Shown here one piece after another: positions 25,908-33,876 of a stretch of DNA of 64,000 nt. Below the pieces are notes generated by a model. The model made no database searches. It was given only the letters and a program-made list of their open reading frames with translations, and was not told the DNA's origin. The translations under genes were made by a program, and so were the position numbers. This stretch comes from Oceanisphaera profunda (GTDB lineage: Bacteria; Pseudomonadota; Gammaproteobacteria; Enterobacterales; Aeromonadaceae): positions 1,860,001 to 1,924,000 of the forward strand of contig NZ_CP021377.1 of NCBI RefSeq assembly GCF_002157895.1. The letters are read 5' to 3'. The stretch's first letter is position 1. Every line of letters begins with the position of its first letter.

Positions 25908-27007
25908 GGCTTAAAGAATTCCTCCGCCATTGGTAAAAGATTAGTTAGTCTTGAAGTTCCTCTCACTCCAGCACCAGAGTTATTTATAAATGTAGGGCTT
26001 TCCCATAATTTTTTAATCTTTTTTGTGATTATTTCAGTTTGAAGCTCAGGACTTAATGATTCATAATTTGTTATATTTTTTGATATGCCAAATGCAATGG
26101 TTTCGTAAAGAGACATCAAAAATTTACCAGAAAAAGCACTGCCATCCCATCTCTTGAAAACATCTTCTCCTAATACTTTACTTAGTAAAGTAAATGTTTT
26201 CTCAAAGTTCTCTTTTTCTTTTGTCCAGTCGATATTGTCATCTTTTGACATGTGTATTAATGCTTGATCAAGATACTCATGCACATCCAATCCTCTTTTA
26301 TAAGGGTGGTTACGAAATGAGAAATATCGGAGGACTAGTTCAATTCCCGCTTGTTTTTCTAAGGCGTTACTTGTTTGGCTTGTTGTTGTTACAAATGCTT
26401 CGAATTCGGAAAGCCCTTTAAGAAGCGTATAAAGACCTAAATTAATCATAACAGCGACACAGTTTCTTACTTCTTGTTCTGATAGATGTGCACCACCAGT
26501 ATTTAGCCTTTGAAAAAGTTCAAATTTAGCATTCTCATCACTTTCTTTTAGTAATATTTCAACTCGGAGTCGTGCCCTTTTAATCTGGAGTTGCATGGGC
26601 TTGTCTATTGCATCATCTCCTTCCTTCCAAGTTTGCCAGCATTTGTTGGCTAAACTTGGAAGGAAGTGAGTTCCCTCTAAAATGCTTGGTTTGATTTTAT
26701 TTCCATCAGGACCATTAAGTACCCCAACAAACTCTAAAATAGTTGATAAGCGCTGAAGGCCATCTATGAGTTCCCAACCACCATCGTCATCTTGGAAAAC
26801 AAATATTGGCGGAATTGGTATGCCTAACAATATGGACTCAATAAATCTAGTCTTGCGCGTGATGTCCCACCTGAAAAGACGTTGAAATACTGGGTTTATT
26901 TTAAGTTCATTATCTTTGTAAAGATTTATAATTTCACCTACGGACATGTCGTACCCGTCTGAAATTATTTCTTTCCTAGCAAGCTTAATTTCTGTTTCTA
27001 ATCCCAT
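25904..27007 (-). CDS. DUF262-domain protein (GmrS N-domain-like), partner of the HEPN gene (367 aa)
   Basis: DUF262 is a ParB/sulfiredoxin-like nucleotide-binding domain found in type IV restriction (GmrSD) and other defence proteins. The signatures are 'INPVFQRLFRWD' (37-48), 'IPIPPIFVFQ', 'LIDGLQRLSTI' (DGLQR at 82-86 where most members have DGQQR) and 'FQRLNTGG' (165-172). The C-terminal part is helical, and I see no DUF1524 HNH nuclease motif, so any nuclease activity would have to come from the overlapping HEPN gene. The gene is AT-rich, starts at ATG, and is first in a two-gene unit. Likely a phage-defence or toxin-antitoxin-like module; unproven. Confidence 0.85.
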   Translation of the reverse strand: MGLETEIKLARKEIISDGYDMSVGEIINLYKDNELKINPVFQRLFRWDITRKTRFIESILLGIPIPPIFVFQDDDGGWELIDGLQRLSTILEFVGVLNGPDGNKIKPSILEGTHFLPSLANKCWQTWKEGDDAIDKPMQLQIKRARLRVEILLKESDENAKFELFQRLNTGGAHLSEQEVRNCVAVMINLGLYTLLKGLSEFEAFVTTTSQTSNALEKQAGIELVLRYFSFRNHPYKRGLDVHEYLDQALIHMSKDDNIDWTKEKENFEKTFTLLSKVLGEDVFKRWDGSAFSGKFLMSLYETIAFGISKNITNYESLSPELQTEIITKKIKKLWESPTFINNSGAGVRGTSRLTNLLPMAEEFFKP

Positions 27008-27189
27008 GGTGTTCTCTCTTGTATTTTATTTTTAGTGTTGCTTCAAGTGTCTATTTTAATGATGTGACTGCTATTAAAGTAAGTGCATATAAAAATTAAT
27101 AGCAAATAATTTGATAGGTAGAATGCAAGCGTCTAGATTCTACATAACCAGTATCAGGAAGCCACCATAGCACCAATGAGGATAAAGGG

Positions 27190-27275
27190 AGCTGCTCAGC
27201 CGACCATCACATGGCAGGGACGCCATGTGTTTGAGCGCCGCAGGGATGCGGGTTAAGCGAGTCGGGGAGTAGGCC
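27190..27275 (-). repeat. Inverted partial copy of the hairpin repeat, right of the DUF262 gene
   Basis: On the minus strand it reads CGCTTAACCCGCATCCCTGC and ends TGATGGTCGGCT, matching the core of copies 1-3 but lacking the terminal arms. It bounds the AT-rich cassette on the side opposite the truncated left-end fragment. Confidence 0.65.
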
Positions 27276-27324
27276 CTTCGTCCGACATTTACCGTGCAAT
27301 CACATTAATCCGCTGTTTTAATCA

Positions 27325-27390
27325 CCCTAATCCCTAATCCCTAATCCCTAATCCCTAATCCCTAATCCCTAATCCCTAATCCCTAATCCC
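27325..27390. repeat. Telomere-like tandem heptamer (CCCTAAT)9
   Basis: Nine perfect copies of CCCTAAT occupy 27325-27387, followed by CCC. The right end of the array supplies the stop codon of the DUF3482 GTPase gene (TAG at 27383-27385 on the minus strand). Confidence 0.95.
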
Positions 27391-28771
27391 TCGCATCTTG
27401 CCTCGCCAAGCTAGCTGCCAAGCTTTCAATCTCGCCTGTGCGTTCATGGTCTAGCTTAGGTTTGCGGCCATTTAAGCTCGACCATGCGGGGTAGGCGCGG
27501 GCGGTGATCAGTGGCTCTGCTAGTTCGCCTTTGCGCCATTGTTGCTCAAGCGGCGTGTCCATTTGAATGCGCTCTTGGGCGGCATGGCCCCGTAACTCTA
27601 AAGCATTAAGTAGGCGCTGTTGGCGAATGGCTAATAAGCGTAGCGTGGCGTCGTTAACCGTGAGTTCACGCTCGCCGCGCCATTTGCCTTTAATGCGCTC
27701 GCCGTAGCTACGAAAAGTTTGGGTGAAGCCGCCGATGGCGGCGCCCAGTACGGTGGCGGCACCTAGGCTTAGCCCGCCGGTAAACAGGTCTATGCCGGCA
27801 CCGGTGGCGGCACCGGCTGCCATGCCGCCGCCGACTTTTACGCCGAACTGCTTCATGGTGGCGGGGTTAAATAAATCATCGCCCCAGCGACCTTCTTCTA
27901 ATGGTAAATCTTGCGCCTCGGCATCGTCTTTACGAAACGCATACAGCTTTAATAGTGCTTCTACACATTGCTGCTCACGCTGGCGAACATCTTTATGTAG
28001 CTGTTGAATGGCTTCTTCTAATAAGTCTGGGTGCACGCTGCGCCGTGCGGCAGCTACGTCTATTAATAGCTCGGCAATCAGGCGTTGGCTGGCTTTGCGG
28101 CGCACTTTTACTTGAGCAAGGTTATGGTCAATTAAGCGCTGTAGGCGCGGGCGCTGGCTATCCAAAACTAAGCTTAAATTTTCATAAAGCCGTTGCTCAC
28201 CATCGGCAGGGGGGGCTACGCTGTCGAAGCGTACTATCGCATGCAAACCTAAGCGGGCCAGCACTTCTCGCCATGCGGCTTCGCGTTGCTCAGGTGCATT
28301 TACAAAATTTAACACCGGCAATAAGGGTTTGCCGCACATGGCTAAAATCGCCAGTTCATCCCGATATTTCGCTAATACGGGTTCGCGAGCATCAATCACA
28401 TAAAAACCGGCATCGGATTTTAAGAGCTGGCGTAGCACTTTGGCTTCTTGCTCAAAGCGCTGGCGGGCTTCGCTGGTATTTAAAAAGCGCTCCACTTGTT
28501 CTGGGCCATCTAAGCGCTGCTCAGATTGGGGCAGTTGCTCAATGTATTCATAGAGCGCAATCGCATCTTCAAAGCCTGGCGTGTCGTAAAGCTCAATTAG
28601 CGCTTCGCCATCTACCGACAAGCGTGCGCCTTCTACATGTTGGGTGGTGCTGGGGCGATGGGAGATAGCGCCAAAGCCCACATCCCGAGTGAGGGTGCGC
28701 AGTAATGAGGTTTTGCCCACATTGGTGTGGCCAACCACTGCCAGTGTTAAGGGGGCTGTTTGCTTAGTCAT
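27383..28771 (-). CDS. GTPase with DUF3482 domain (462 aa)
   Basis: A TrmE-Era-like GTPase. The P-loop is 'GHTNVGKTS' (14-22), the switch II motif is 'YDTPGFED' (about 62-69), and a partial guanine motif follows in 'LLPVLNFVNAPEQ'. The C-terminal DUF3482 region has a glycine/alanine-rich stretch 'GGGMAAGAATGAGIDLFTGG' near 315-335, which may insert in the membrane. The gene overlaps the end of the DUF2868 gene by 8 bp, with AGAGGG serving as ribosome binding site. This pair is conserved in gammaproteobacteria, but I know of no established function. The last codons and stop lie in the heptamer array. Confidence 0.87.
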   Translation of the reverse strand: MTKQTAPLTLAVVGHTNVGKTSLLRTLTRDVGFGAISHRPSTTQHVEGARLSVDGEALIELYDTPGFEDAIALYEYIEQLPQSEQRLDGPEQVERFLNTSEARQRFEQEAKVLRQLLKSDAGFYVIDAREPVLAKYRDELAILAMCGKPLLPVLNFVNAPEQREAAWREVLARLGLHAIVRFDSVAPPADGEQRLYENLSLVLDSQRPRLQRLIDHNLAQVKVRRKASQRLIAELLIDVAAARRSVHPDLLEEAIQQLHKDVRQREQQCVEALLKLYAFRKDDAEAQDLPLEEGRWGDDLFNPATMKQFGVKVGGGMAAGAATGAGIDLFTGGLSLGAATVLGAAIGGFTQTFRSYGERIKGKWRGERELTVNDATLRLLAIRQQRLLNALELRGHAAQERIQMDTPLEQQWRKGELAEPLITARAYPAWSSLNGRKPKLDHERTGEIESLAASLARQDARD

Positions 28772-30176
28772 TTGCTTGTCCCTCTATGTGCTCCGGCTCT
28801 TGTTCCAACCAAGCCCAAGGGGCGGTGCGGCTATGTTCAATCTTTAATGCATCCAGCTGTTGTTGCCAGTTTTCTAGCCGCTCCGCGGGCGCGTCAATAT
28901 CCAACAGCCACACCCGAGTTACCGCTGCCGTGCGTGATAGCTCGGCAATTAAATGCAAGGTGCCTCTATCTGCCGAGCGCTGCGGATTACAGGTGATCAG
29001 CAGTCGTGCCGGCGGGTGAGCGCTCAGTTGCTCAAGCAGTTGGCGGCGCTGTTCACGAGTATCAATCACCCCTGCATCTAATAGATGTTGAGGATGATCT
29101 GATTTTAAATGATCAGGCGGCCAACTAATGCTGTCATCCAGTTCAATGGCGACCAACACGGCATCGTGCCCGGTTAATTGTGCGCCTGCCGTGGTGCTGG
29201 GCAGCGCTGAGGGTGCTGCATCTACTACGCCTAAGCGCTCGCTGCTGGGTTGCACCCGCTCATGTAATGGCTGCCACACTTCGTCATCTGCATTGAATGC
29301 TAAGCGCTTAACACCACGGCGCCAGCGCCATTCACACAATAAGCTAAAGGCGAGACGCGGCAGTACGCCGTAAATTAACAGCATGCCCAGTAACCAGCTG
29401 GCCCACATTTGTCTGGCGGGTTCACTGGCCAAAGCGTGCAGGCCACTTTGTTGAATAAGCTCACTGTTCGGTAGTGCAAAGCCGAGCCAAGCTGCCGGCT
29501 GGCCCAATAGATTAACCAGCATCACAAAAGAGTCGCTGGCCACTATGGTGGACTCCCACACAAAGCCGTATCTGCGGGTGGCCAATAGCGCAATTAAGCT
29601 GAATAGGGCGCTGCTTAAAGTGATCAGCCACCAGCCGTGCAGCAAGCGGCCTAAGCCCCAGCGTAATAGCTTATGGCGTTGTAATAACACCAATAATGCC
29701 GGTGCTAACTGTGCCGCTTTGGCATCGCGGGCCAGTTTATTACTGAGCCACAGCCAAGCGTGGCTAAGCGGTGAGCTGCTTTTTTTAGCAAAAATCAGGC
29801 TGACACACCAAGCTAATAAACTCAGCAGGTTTAAGCCGATTAAACCGGACAAGGCCCAAAAGATATTAATCGCTTCAGGGTTACCACTAAGCGCGGTTTT
29901 CGCTAACACTACGCCAGATAAGATCGCACTGAAAATCAGCAGCCATAAGGCTAGCCGAGCGCCTTGCAGCCAGTGCTGCATAGCTACCACTAAACCATCG
30001 CGCTTAGCTAAAAATAAGCCGCGCACCTGCAAGCGTTGGCTAAGCGAGCCTGCAGTGGCTCGGGCTTTGCGACAAGCCTCGCTGTCTTCCAACTGGCCGG
30101 TGTGCTCTTCGCGCAGTCGTACGGTCTCGCAGAGCCAGAGTGTTTGTAAGTTTGAATTTTGATCAGTCACAAGCAT
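28764..30176 (-). CDS. DUF2868-domain membrane protein (470 aa)
   Basis: The product has an N-terminal soluble segment, then membrane helices at about 75-95 ('LALWLLIFSAILSGVVLAK') and 105-130, further helices near 175-215 and 265-285, and a soluble C-terminal domain (about 320-470). This matches DUF2868, a family that is regularly encoded directly before the DUF3482 GTPase. The 8-bp overlap with that gene implies a joint function, perhaps a membrane-linked GTPase complex. The start could instead be the GTG six bases inside the ATG. Function unknown. Confidence 0.82.
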   Translation of the reverse strand: MLVTDQNSNLQTLWLCETVRLREEHTGQLEDSEACRKARATAGSLSQRLQVRGLFLAKRDGLVVAMQHWLQGARLALWLLIFSAILSGVVLAKTALSGNPEAINIFWALSGLIGLNLLSLLAWCVSLIFAKKSSSPLSHAWLWLSNKLARDAKAAQLAPALLVLLQRHKLLRWGLGRLLHGWWLITLSSALFSLIALLATRRYGFVWESTIVASDSFVMLVNLLGQPAAWLGFALPNSELIQQSGLHALASEPARQMWASWLLGMLLIYGVLPRLAFSLLCEWRWRRGVKRLAFNADDEVWQPLHERVQPSSERLGVVDAAPSALPSTTAGAQLTGHDAVLVAIELDDSISWPPDHLKSDHPQHLLDAGVIDTREQRRQLLEQLSAHPPARLLITCNPQRSADRGTLHLIAELSRTAAVTRVWLLDIDAPAERLENWQQQLDALKIEHSRTAPWAWLEQEPEHIEGQAND

Positions 30177-30423
30177 TCCAAAGAATTGCGGTAATAATCC
30201 TATTGTGCCTGAGAATAGAGCGTGAATAACGCTATGGCGCGCAAATTCTTAAAGACTCAAGGTTCTGGGTGCTCGGCCACTTGCGTGAGCGGCAAACTGT
30301 TGAATGCATGTGATGAAGTGCCTATGCTCTTTGCCTTTGCTCAATACCATGACACACCGGTATTTTTGCTGGTTGTTTAATGGATTTCATCAGGACGCTT
30401 AAGCGCCTATAAAAGGGATAATT

Positions 30424-30780
30424 ATGAAAGCAGTTAAAAGCGTGACCAAACTCGGATTAGTTTTTGGTTTGGCGGCGGTGCTGACCGCGTGCGGTGGCGC
30501 GCCTTCAGATGCAGAAGTGCGCAAGGCGCTGGAAGAGCAGATCCAAAGCGATATGAATCAAGTGACCGGTGGCTTAAAAGGGGCCGGCCTTGGTGACGCT
30601 ATGGATGGCATGATGCCAAAAATTGACAATATCTCACCTCAAGGCTGTGAAGAGGCAGCCAACGATATTTACAACTGTACCGTTGAAGCCACTATTACCG
30701 TGATGGGTATGCAGCAAACCAATATGCAAGAATTTAGCTTTAAGAAGAATAAAGCCGGCGAGTGGAAAGTGATGCGCTAA
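30424..30780 (+). CDS. Small predicted lipoprotein (118 aa)
   Basis: I do not recognise a named family. The N-terminus is a lipoprotein signal: 'LVFGLAAVLTACGG' with lipobox LTAC and lipidated cysteine C23. The mature domain is small, with two cysteines (in 'QGCEEA' and 'YNCTVEA') that could form a disulfide, and 'EFSFKKNKAGEWKVMR' at the end, reminiscent of small beta-rich DUF4878/NTF2-like lipoproteins. Upstream is GGGATAATT; a GGCCGAGC-type terminator follows 20 bp after the stop. It is monocistronic. Confidence 0.75.
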   Translation: MKAVKSVTKLGLVFGLAAVLTACGGAPSDAEVRKALEEQIQSDMNQVTGGLKGAGLGDAMDGMMPKIDNISPQGCEEAANDIYNCTVEATITVMGMQQTNMQEFSFKKNKAGEWKVMR

Positions 30781-30800
30781 GCCGCACTACCACACCAACA

Positions 30801-30830
30801 AAAAAGGCCGAGCTAATGCTCGGCCTTTCT
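30801..30830 (+). terminator. GGCCGAGC-type terminator of the lipoprotein gene
   Basis: AAAAAGGCCGAGC, loop TAAT and GCTCGGCCTTTCTTT. The stem also works for transcripts from the opposite strand. Confidence 0.85.
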
Positions 30831-30883
30831 TTCGCTGTGCGTTAATGAGCATTACTTAACTGATACGAGAAGCTTTGCAGAGG

Positions 30884-31300
30884 TTATCTACTACTCAGTT
30901 TTTTTGGTGGTAAGCAGTCTATTTTATCCAGATATTCATGCGCATAATCAATACTCATTATGGCATCGCTTTCTCGAAAATGACGTTTGAGTTTGTAATC
31001 GGCATGAGTACGCAATCGCTTTACTAGCGTTAACATCTCTGACAAATCGGTACCCAATTCGGCAGTAATCCTACCGGAACCACCTGATTTTCCTACTTCT
31101 TCAAGATGCTTAATTAAGCACTGATGTACGCCAACGCGGGGGTAGCGTTTAATTTCAGCAAACTCTTCCAGCATTAATTCTAAAGCCGCATGATAAAGGG
31201 CGTAGTAGGCTCTACTGGCGGCATTACGATGATCAATCTCAGTTCTAGTCGCCGCTATTTTTTGCGCAGAGGTGGCGAACATCCTTGGGGAAACAGACAA
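30884..31300 (-). CDS. HEPN-domain protein (138 aa), second gene of a TPR-like/HEPN pair
   Basis: A small helical protein with HEPN features of the PF05168/UPF0332 kind: 'RNAASRAYYALYHAALELML' (25-44) and the C-terminal 'RLRTHADYKL' (95-104), where R97, H99 and D101-Y102 occupy the usual RxxADY position. Such proteins pair with nucleotidyltransferases as toxin-antitoxins or act alone as RNA-binding factors; no MNT gene is present here. The start is TTG at 31298-31300, decided by GGAGG eight bases upstream that lies within the end of the preceding gene. Function unproven. Confidence 0.7.
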   Translation of the reverse strand: MSVSPRMFATSAQKIAATRTEIDHRNAASRAYYALYHAALELMLEEFAEIKRYPRVGVHQCLIKHLEEVGKSGGSGRITAELGTDLSEMLTLVKRLRTHADYKLKRHFRESDAIMSIDYAHEYLDKIDCLPPKKLSSR

Positions 31301-31302
31301 AG

Positions 31303-32091
31303 TTATGCCTCCAAGATCTGAGATTCGTCCGCGCTCAAGTATTCGCGGAATAAACCTACCACCTCGCTGGTTGCTAAGCCCAGCTCGCGTCTTTTAGCGA
31401 GCAGCTGTCGATTAATACTCTTTAATTCTTCCAACTTTATATTGGGTAGAAACATCTCTATGCAGAAGGTGTCGCTATCGGTTTCTAGTTCGCGAAACGT
31501 AGTCTTCACCTTGAAGTTATGCTCTTCTTCGGCGAGAGAAAACATCAGTTTAGTGACGTCTTTAGCTGTTTCGGCTTGTGGTTTTTTGTTTAGCTCAATC
31601 ATTTCATCAACCGTAAGATCACCTAATTCATTGAATAGTTTTTTAGCGCTTTCTGTGCCGAGAATTTTCTCTAGCAAGTCGACAGTTTCAAGAGCAGCCT
31701 TAAAATCATTCAACTGCTGCTGTATCAGTAAAGTACTAAGCAAAAAGCTTGGTTGATTTATGTAGTCCAAACTGCGCAAACGAACCCGATAGCTGGCTAA
31801 AGTGCCCTTTATCCGCCAAATCATGGTGGTGTAGTTTTCCCACATAACGAGGTCATGAGGAGCTAAACGTATTGCCTGTTCGCAAGCATCAATGCCTTTT
31901 TCAATTTCGTTATATACCACGCTTAAAAGACCACTTAAGAACAGACGTTTTGCGATGTCTGTCACTTTATTAATGTCTCTTTCTATGCGCTTACGAGTAA
32001 AAGAATCTAGCTGCTGCTCTTCGCGCTCTAACATAGAGAACAGCTCTTGAGAGATGTTGCTTGCTACTGACGCAGCATCAGGTTGAGCCAT
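31303..32091 (-). CDS. Helical TPR-like protein of unknown function, partner of the HEPN gene (262 aa)
   Basis: I do not recognise a named family. The middle holds a tetratricopeptide-like unit, 'IEKGIDACEQAIRLAPHDLVMWENYT' in content (about residues 65-90), and the whole protein is helical and charged, without signal or membrane segments. The chosen ATG at 32089-32091 has GAGGG eight bases upstream; the open frame extends 25 codons further without support. It ends two bases before the TTG start of the HEPN gene, so they are co-transcribed and probably coupled. A scaffold or antitoxin role for the HEPN protein is conjecture. Confidence 0.65.
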   Translation of the reverse strand: MAQPDAASVASNISQELFSMLEREEQQLDSFTRKRIERDINKVTDIAKRLFLSGLLSVVYNEIEKGIDACEQAIRLAPHDLVMWENYTTMIWRIKGTLASYRVRLRSLDYINQPSFLLSTLLIQQQLNDFKAALETVDLLEKILGTESAKKLFNELGDLTVDEMIELNKKPQAETAKDVTKLMFSLAEEEHNFKVKTTFRELETDSDTFCIEMFLPNIKLEELKSINRQLLAKRRELGLATSEVVGLFREYLSADESQILEA

Positions 32092-32203
32092 GTTAAACCC
32101 TCTATAGAACACGAAAATTGGGGAGTGATTGTAAGCAAAATTACGTACTCGGTCTATGGGAGGCATGTGGAACTAAAATTATAGGAGCCATGACACCTGA
32201 TGC

Positions 32204-32235
32204 AAAAAAGGCCGAGCTATTGCTCGGCCTTTTTG
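32204..32235. terminator. GGCCGAGC-type terminator between gor and the TPR/HEPN pair
   Basis: AAAAAAGGCCGAGC, loop TATT and GCTCGGCCTTTTT. On the minus strand it follows the gor stop codon at 32284. Confidence 0.85.
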
Positions 32236-32283
32236 TGTAACTCGTTATTGCTTAACGATTTGTCTCCATGACTTACGCAATAC

Positions 32284-33636
32284 CTAGCGCATGGTAACGA
32301 ATTCCTCAGCGCCCGTAGGATGTATTGCTACGCAAGCGTCGAAGTCTTCTTTGGTGGCGCCCATTTTCACTGCGACCGCAAAGCCTTGCAGGATTTCATC
32401 CATACCAAAACCGATGCCGTGTACGCCTACTACTTTTTCGTTTTCACCCACACAGACCAGCTTCATCTTACAAGGCTGGCGGTGTGCAGTAACGGCGGTG
32501 TACATGGAGGTAAAGGTCGAGGTGTAAACCTTCACTTGGTCGTCGCCATATTGCTTTTTAGCTTCTGGCTCAGTTAAACCCAGCGTGCCAATGGGCGGAT
32601 GACTAAAGACCACGGTGGGGATCAAGCCGTAGTCCATTTTGGCCTTGGTTTGGCCATTAAATAAACGCTCAGACAATAAACGACCCGCCTTAACGGCTAC
32701 CGGCGTTAGCTCAACATAACCGATGTTATCGCCCACCGCGTACACGCCTTTGGCGCTGGTGTTTTGATATTCATCGACTTTGATGTAGCCACGCTCATCG
32801 GTTGCTACGCCAGCGGCTTCCAGGTTTAGCTTGGAGGTCAGCGGGCGACGGCCAATGGCCCAGATCAGGCAATCGACGGTGAGGTGCTCGCCGTTTTCTA
32901 AGTGCAGCGTTAAGCTGCCATCGCTATTCTTTTCAACACTTTTAGGTGTCGAGTGCGTGTGCAGTTGCGGACCTTCGGTGGCCATGGCCTCTACTAAGGT
33001 CTCAACCAAGATAGGGTCAAACTCACGCAGCGGCGAGTGCTTGCGCACTAATAAGTGAGTTTCTGAACCCAGTGCGTTCATCACACCGGCCAGTTCTACC
33101 GCAATATAACCGGCACCCACTACCGCCACGCGCTTTGGCTGTTCGGTTAGCGCAAAGAAACCGTCCGAGTTAATGCCGTGCTCGGCACCCGGGATCTGCG
33201 GAATAACCGGCTCGCCACCGGTGGCAATAGTAATGTGATCGGCGGTGTATTCTTCACCGTTTACCAGCACTGTGTTGGCATCTTTAAAGCTGGCGAAGCC
33301 TTTGATTACGGTGATCTTGTTATTGCCTAATACGCGGTCATAAGAGTCATGAATACGGCCAATATAGGCTTGGCGGCTTTCAATCAGCTTGGTCCAGCTG
33401 TGACCTTTAAGATCAACTTCAAAGCCATAATCCTTGGCATATAACTTAATAGCATCGGCGACTTGAGCGCCATACCACATGACTTTTTTCGGTACGCAAC
33501 CCACGTTTACGCAAGTGCCGCCTAAGTCTTTGGCTTCAATTAAGGCTACTTTTTTACCGTGCATGGCGGCGCGGTTTGCTGAGGCGATGCCGCCGCTACC
33601 GCCACCGATGGCGATGTAATCAAAATGCTGTGCCAT
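32284..33636 (-). CDS. gor: Glutathione reductase (450 aa)
   Basis: A homodimeric FAD enzyme that reduces glutathione disulfide with NADPH in the cytosol. The length equals E. coli Gor. The FAD motif '[14 protein letters not shown]' opens the protein, the redox-active pair is C42/C47 in '[13 protein letters not shown]', the NADPH motif is '[14 protein letters not shown]' near 175, and the catalytic H439 and E444 lie in '[13 protein letters not shown]' at the C-terminus. TAGGAG precedes the ATG. It is divergent from prlC, as in some relatives, and has its own terminator. Confidence 0.97.
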   Translation of the reverse strand: MAQHFDYIAIGGGSGGIASANRAAMHGKKVALIEAKDLGGTCVNVGCVPKKVMWYGAQVADAIKLYAKDYGFEVDLKGHSWTKLIESRQAYIGRIHDSYDRVLGNNKITVIKGFASFKDANTVLVNGEEYTADHITIATGGEPVIPQIPGAEHGINSDGFFALTEQPKRVAVVGAGYIAVELAGVMNALGSETHLLVRKHSPLREFDPILVETLVEAMATEGPQLHTHSTPKSVEKNSDGSLTLHLENGEHLTVDCLIWAIGRRPLTSKLNLEAAGVATDERGYIKVDEYQNTSAKGVYAVGDNIGYVELTPVAVKAGRLLSERLFNGQTKAKMDYGLIPTVVFSHPPIGTLGLTEPEAKKQYGDDQVKVYTSTFTSMYTAVTAHRQPCKMKLVCVGENEKVVGVHGIGFGMDEILQGFAVAVKMGATKEDFDACVAIHPTGAEEFVTMR

Positions 33637-33876
33637 GTATACGCTCCTAACAGAGAAGATAAGAAAACCAGAGGCAAGAATGAGAACCAGCCTAAGCCAT
33701 CACCGATTGTACACCAAGACTTGCCTAATAATATGCTCACTATCTGAGCGTTATCGGCGAAATTTGGCCTTTATGGCCAGTAAAAGCTTGAACATTGGTC
33801 TCGGCATCACCATCTTAGAGGTATTCCTCGATTGCTTTTAAGCAAGTCGATGGCCAAAACACCAAGAGGTACCCAA

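Noticed and set aside
27325-27390. Real telomere or chromosome end at the CCCTAAT array
   Set aside because: Coding sequence continues on both sides without a break, so it is an internal tandem repeat.
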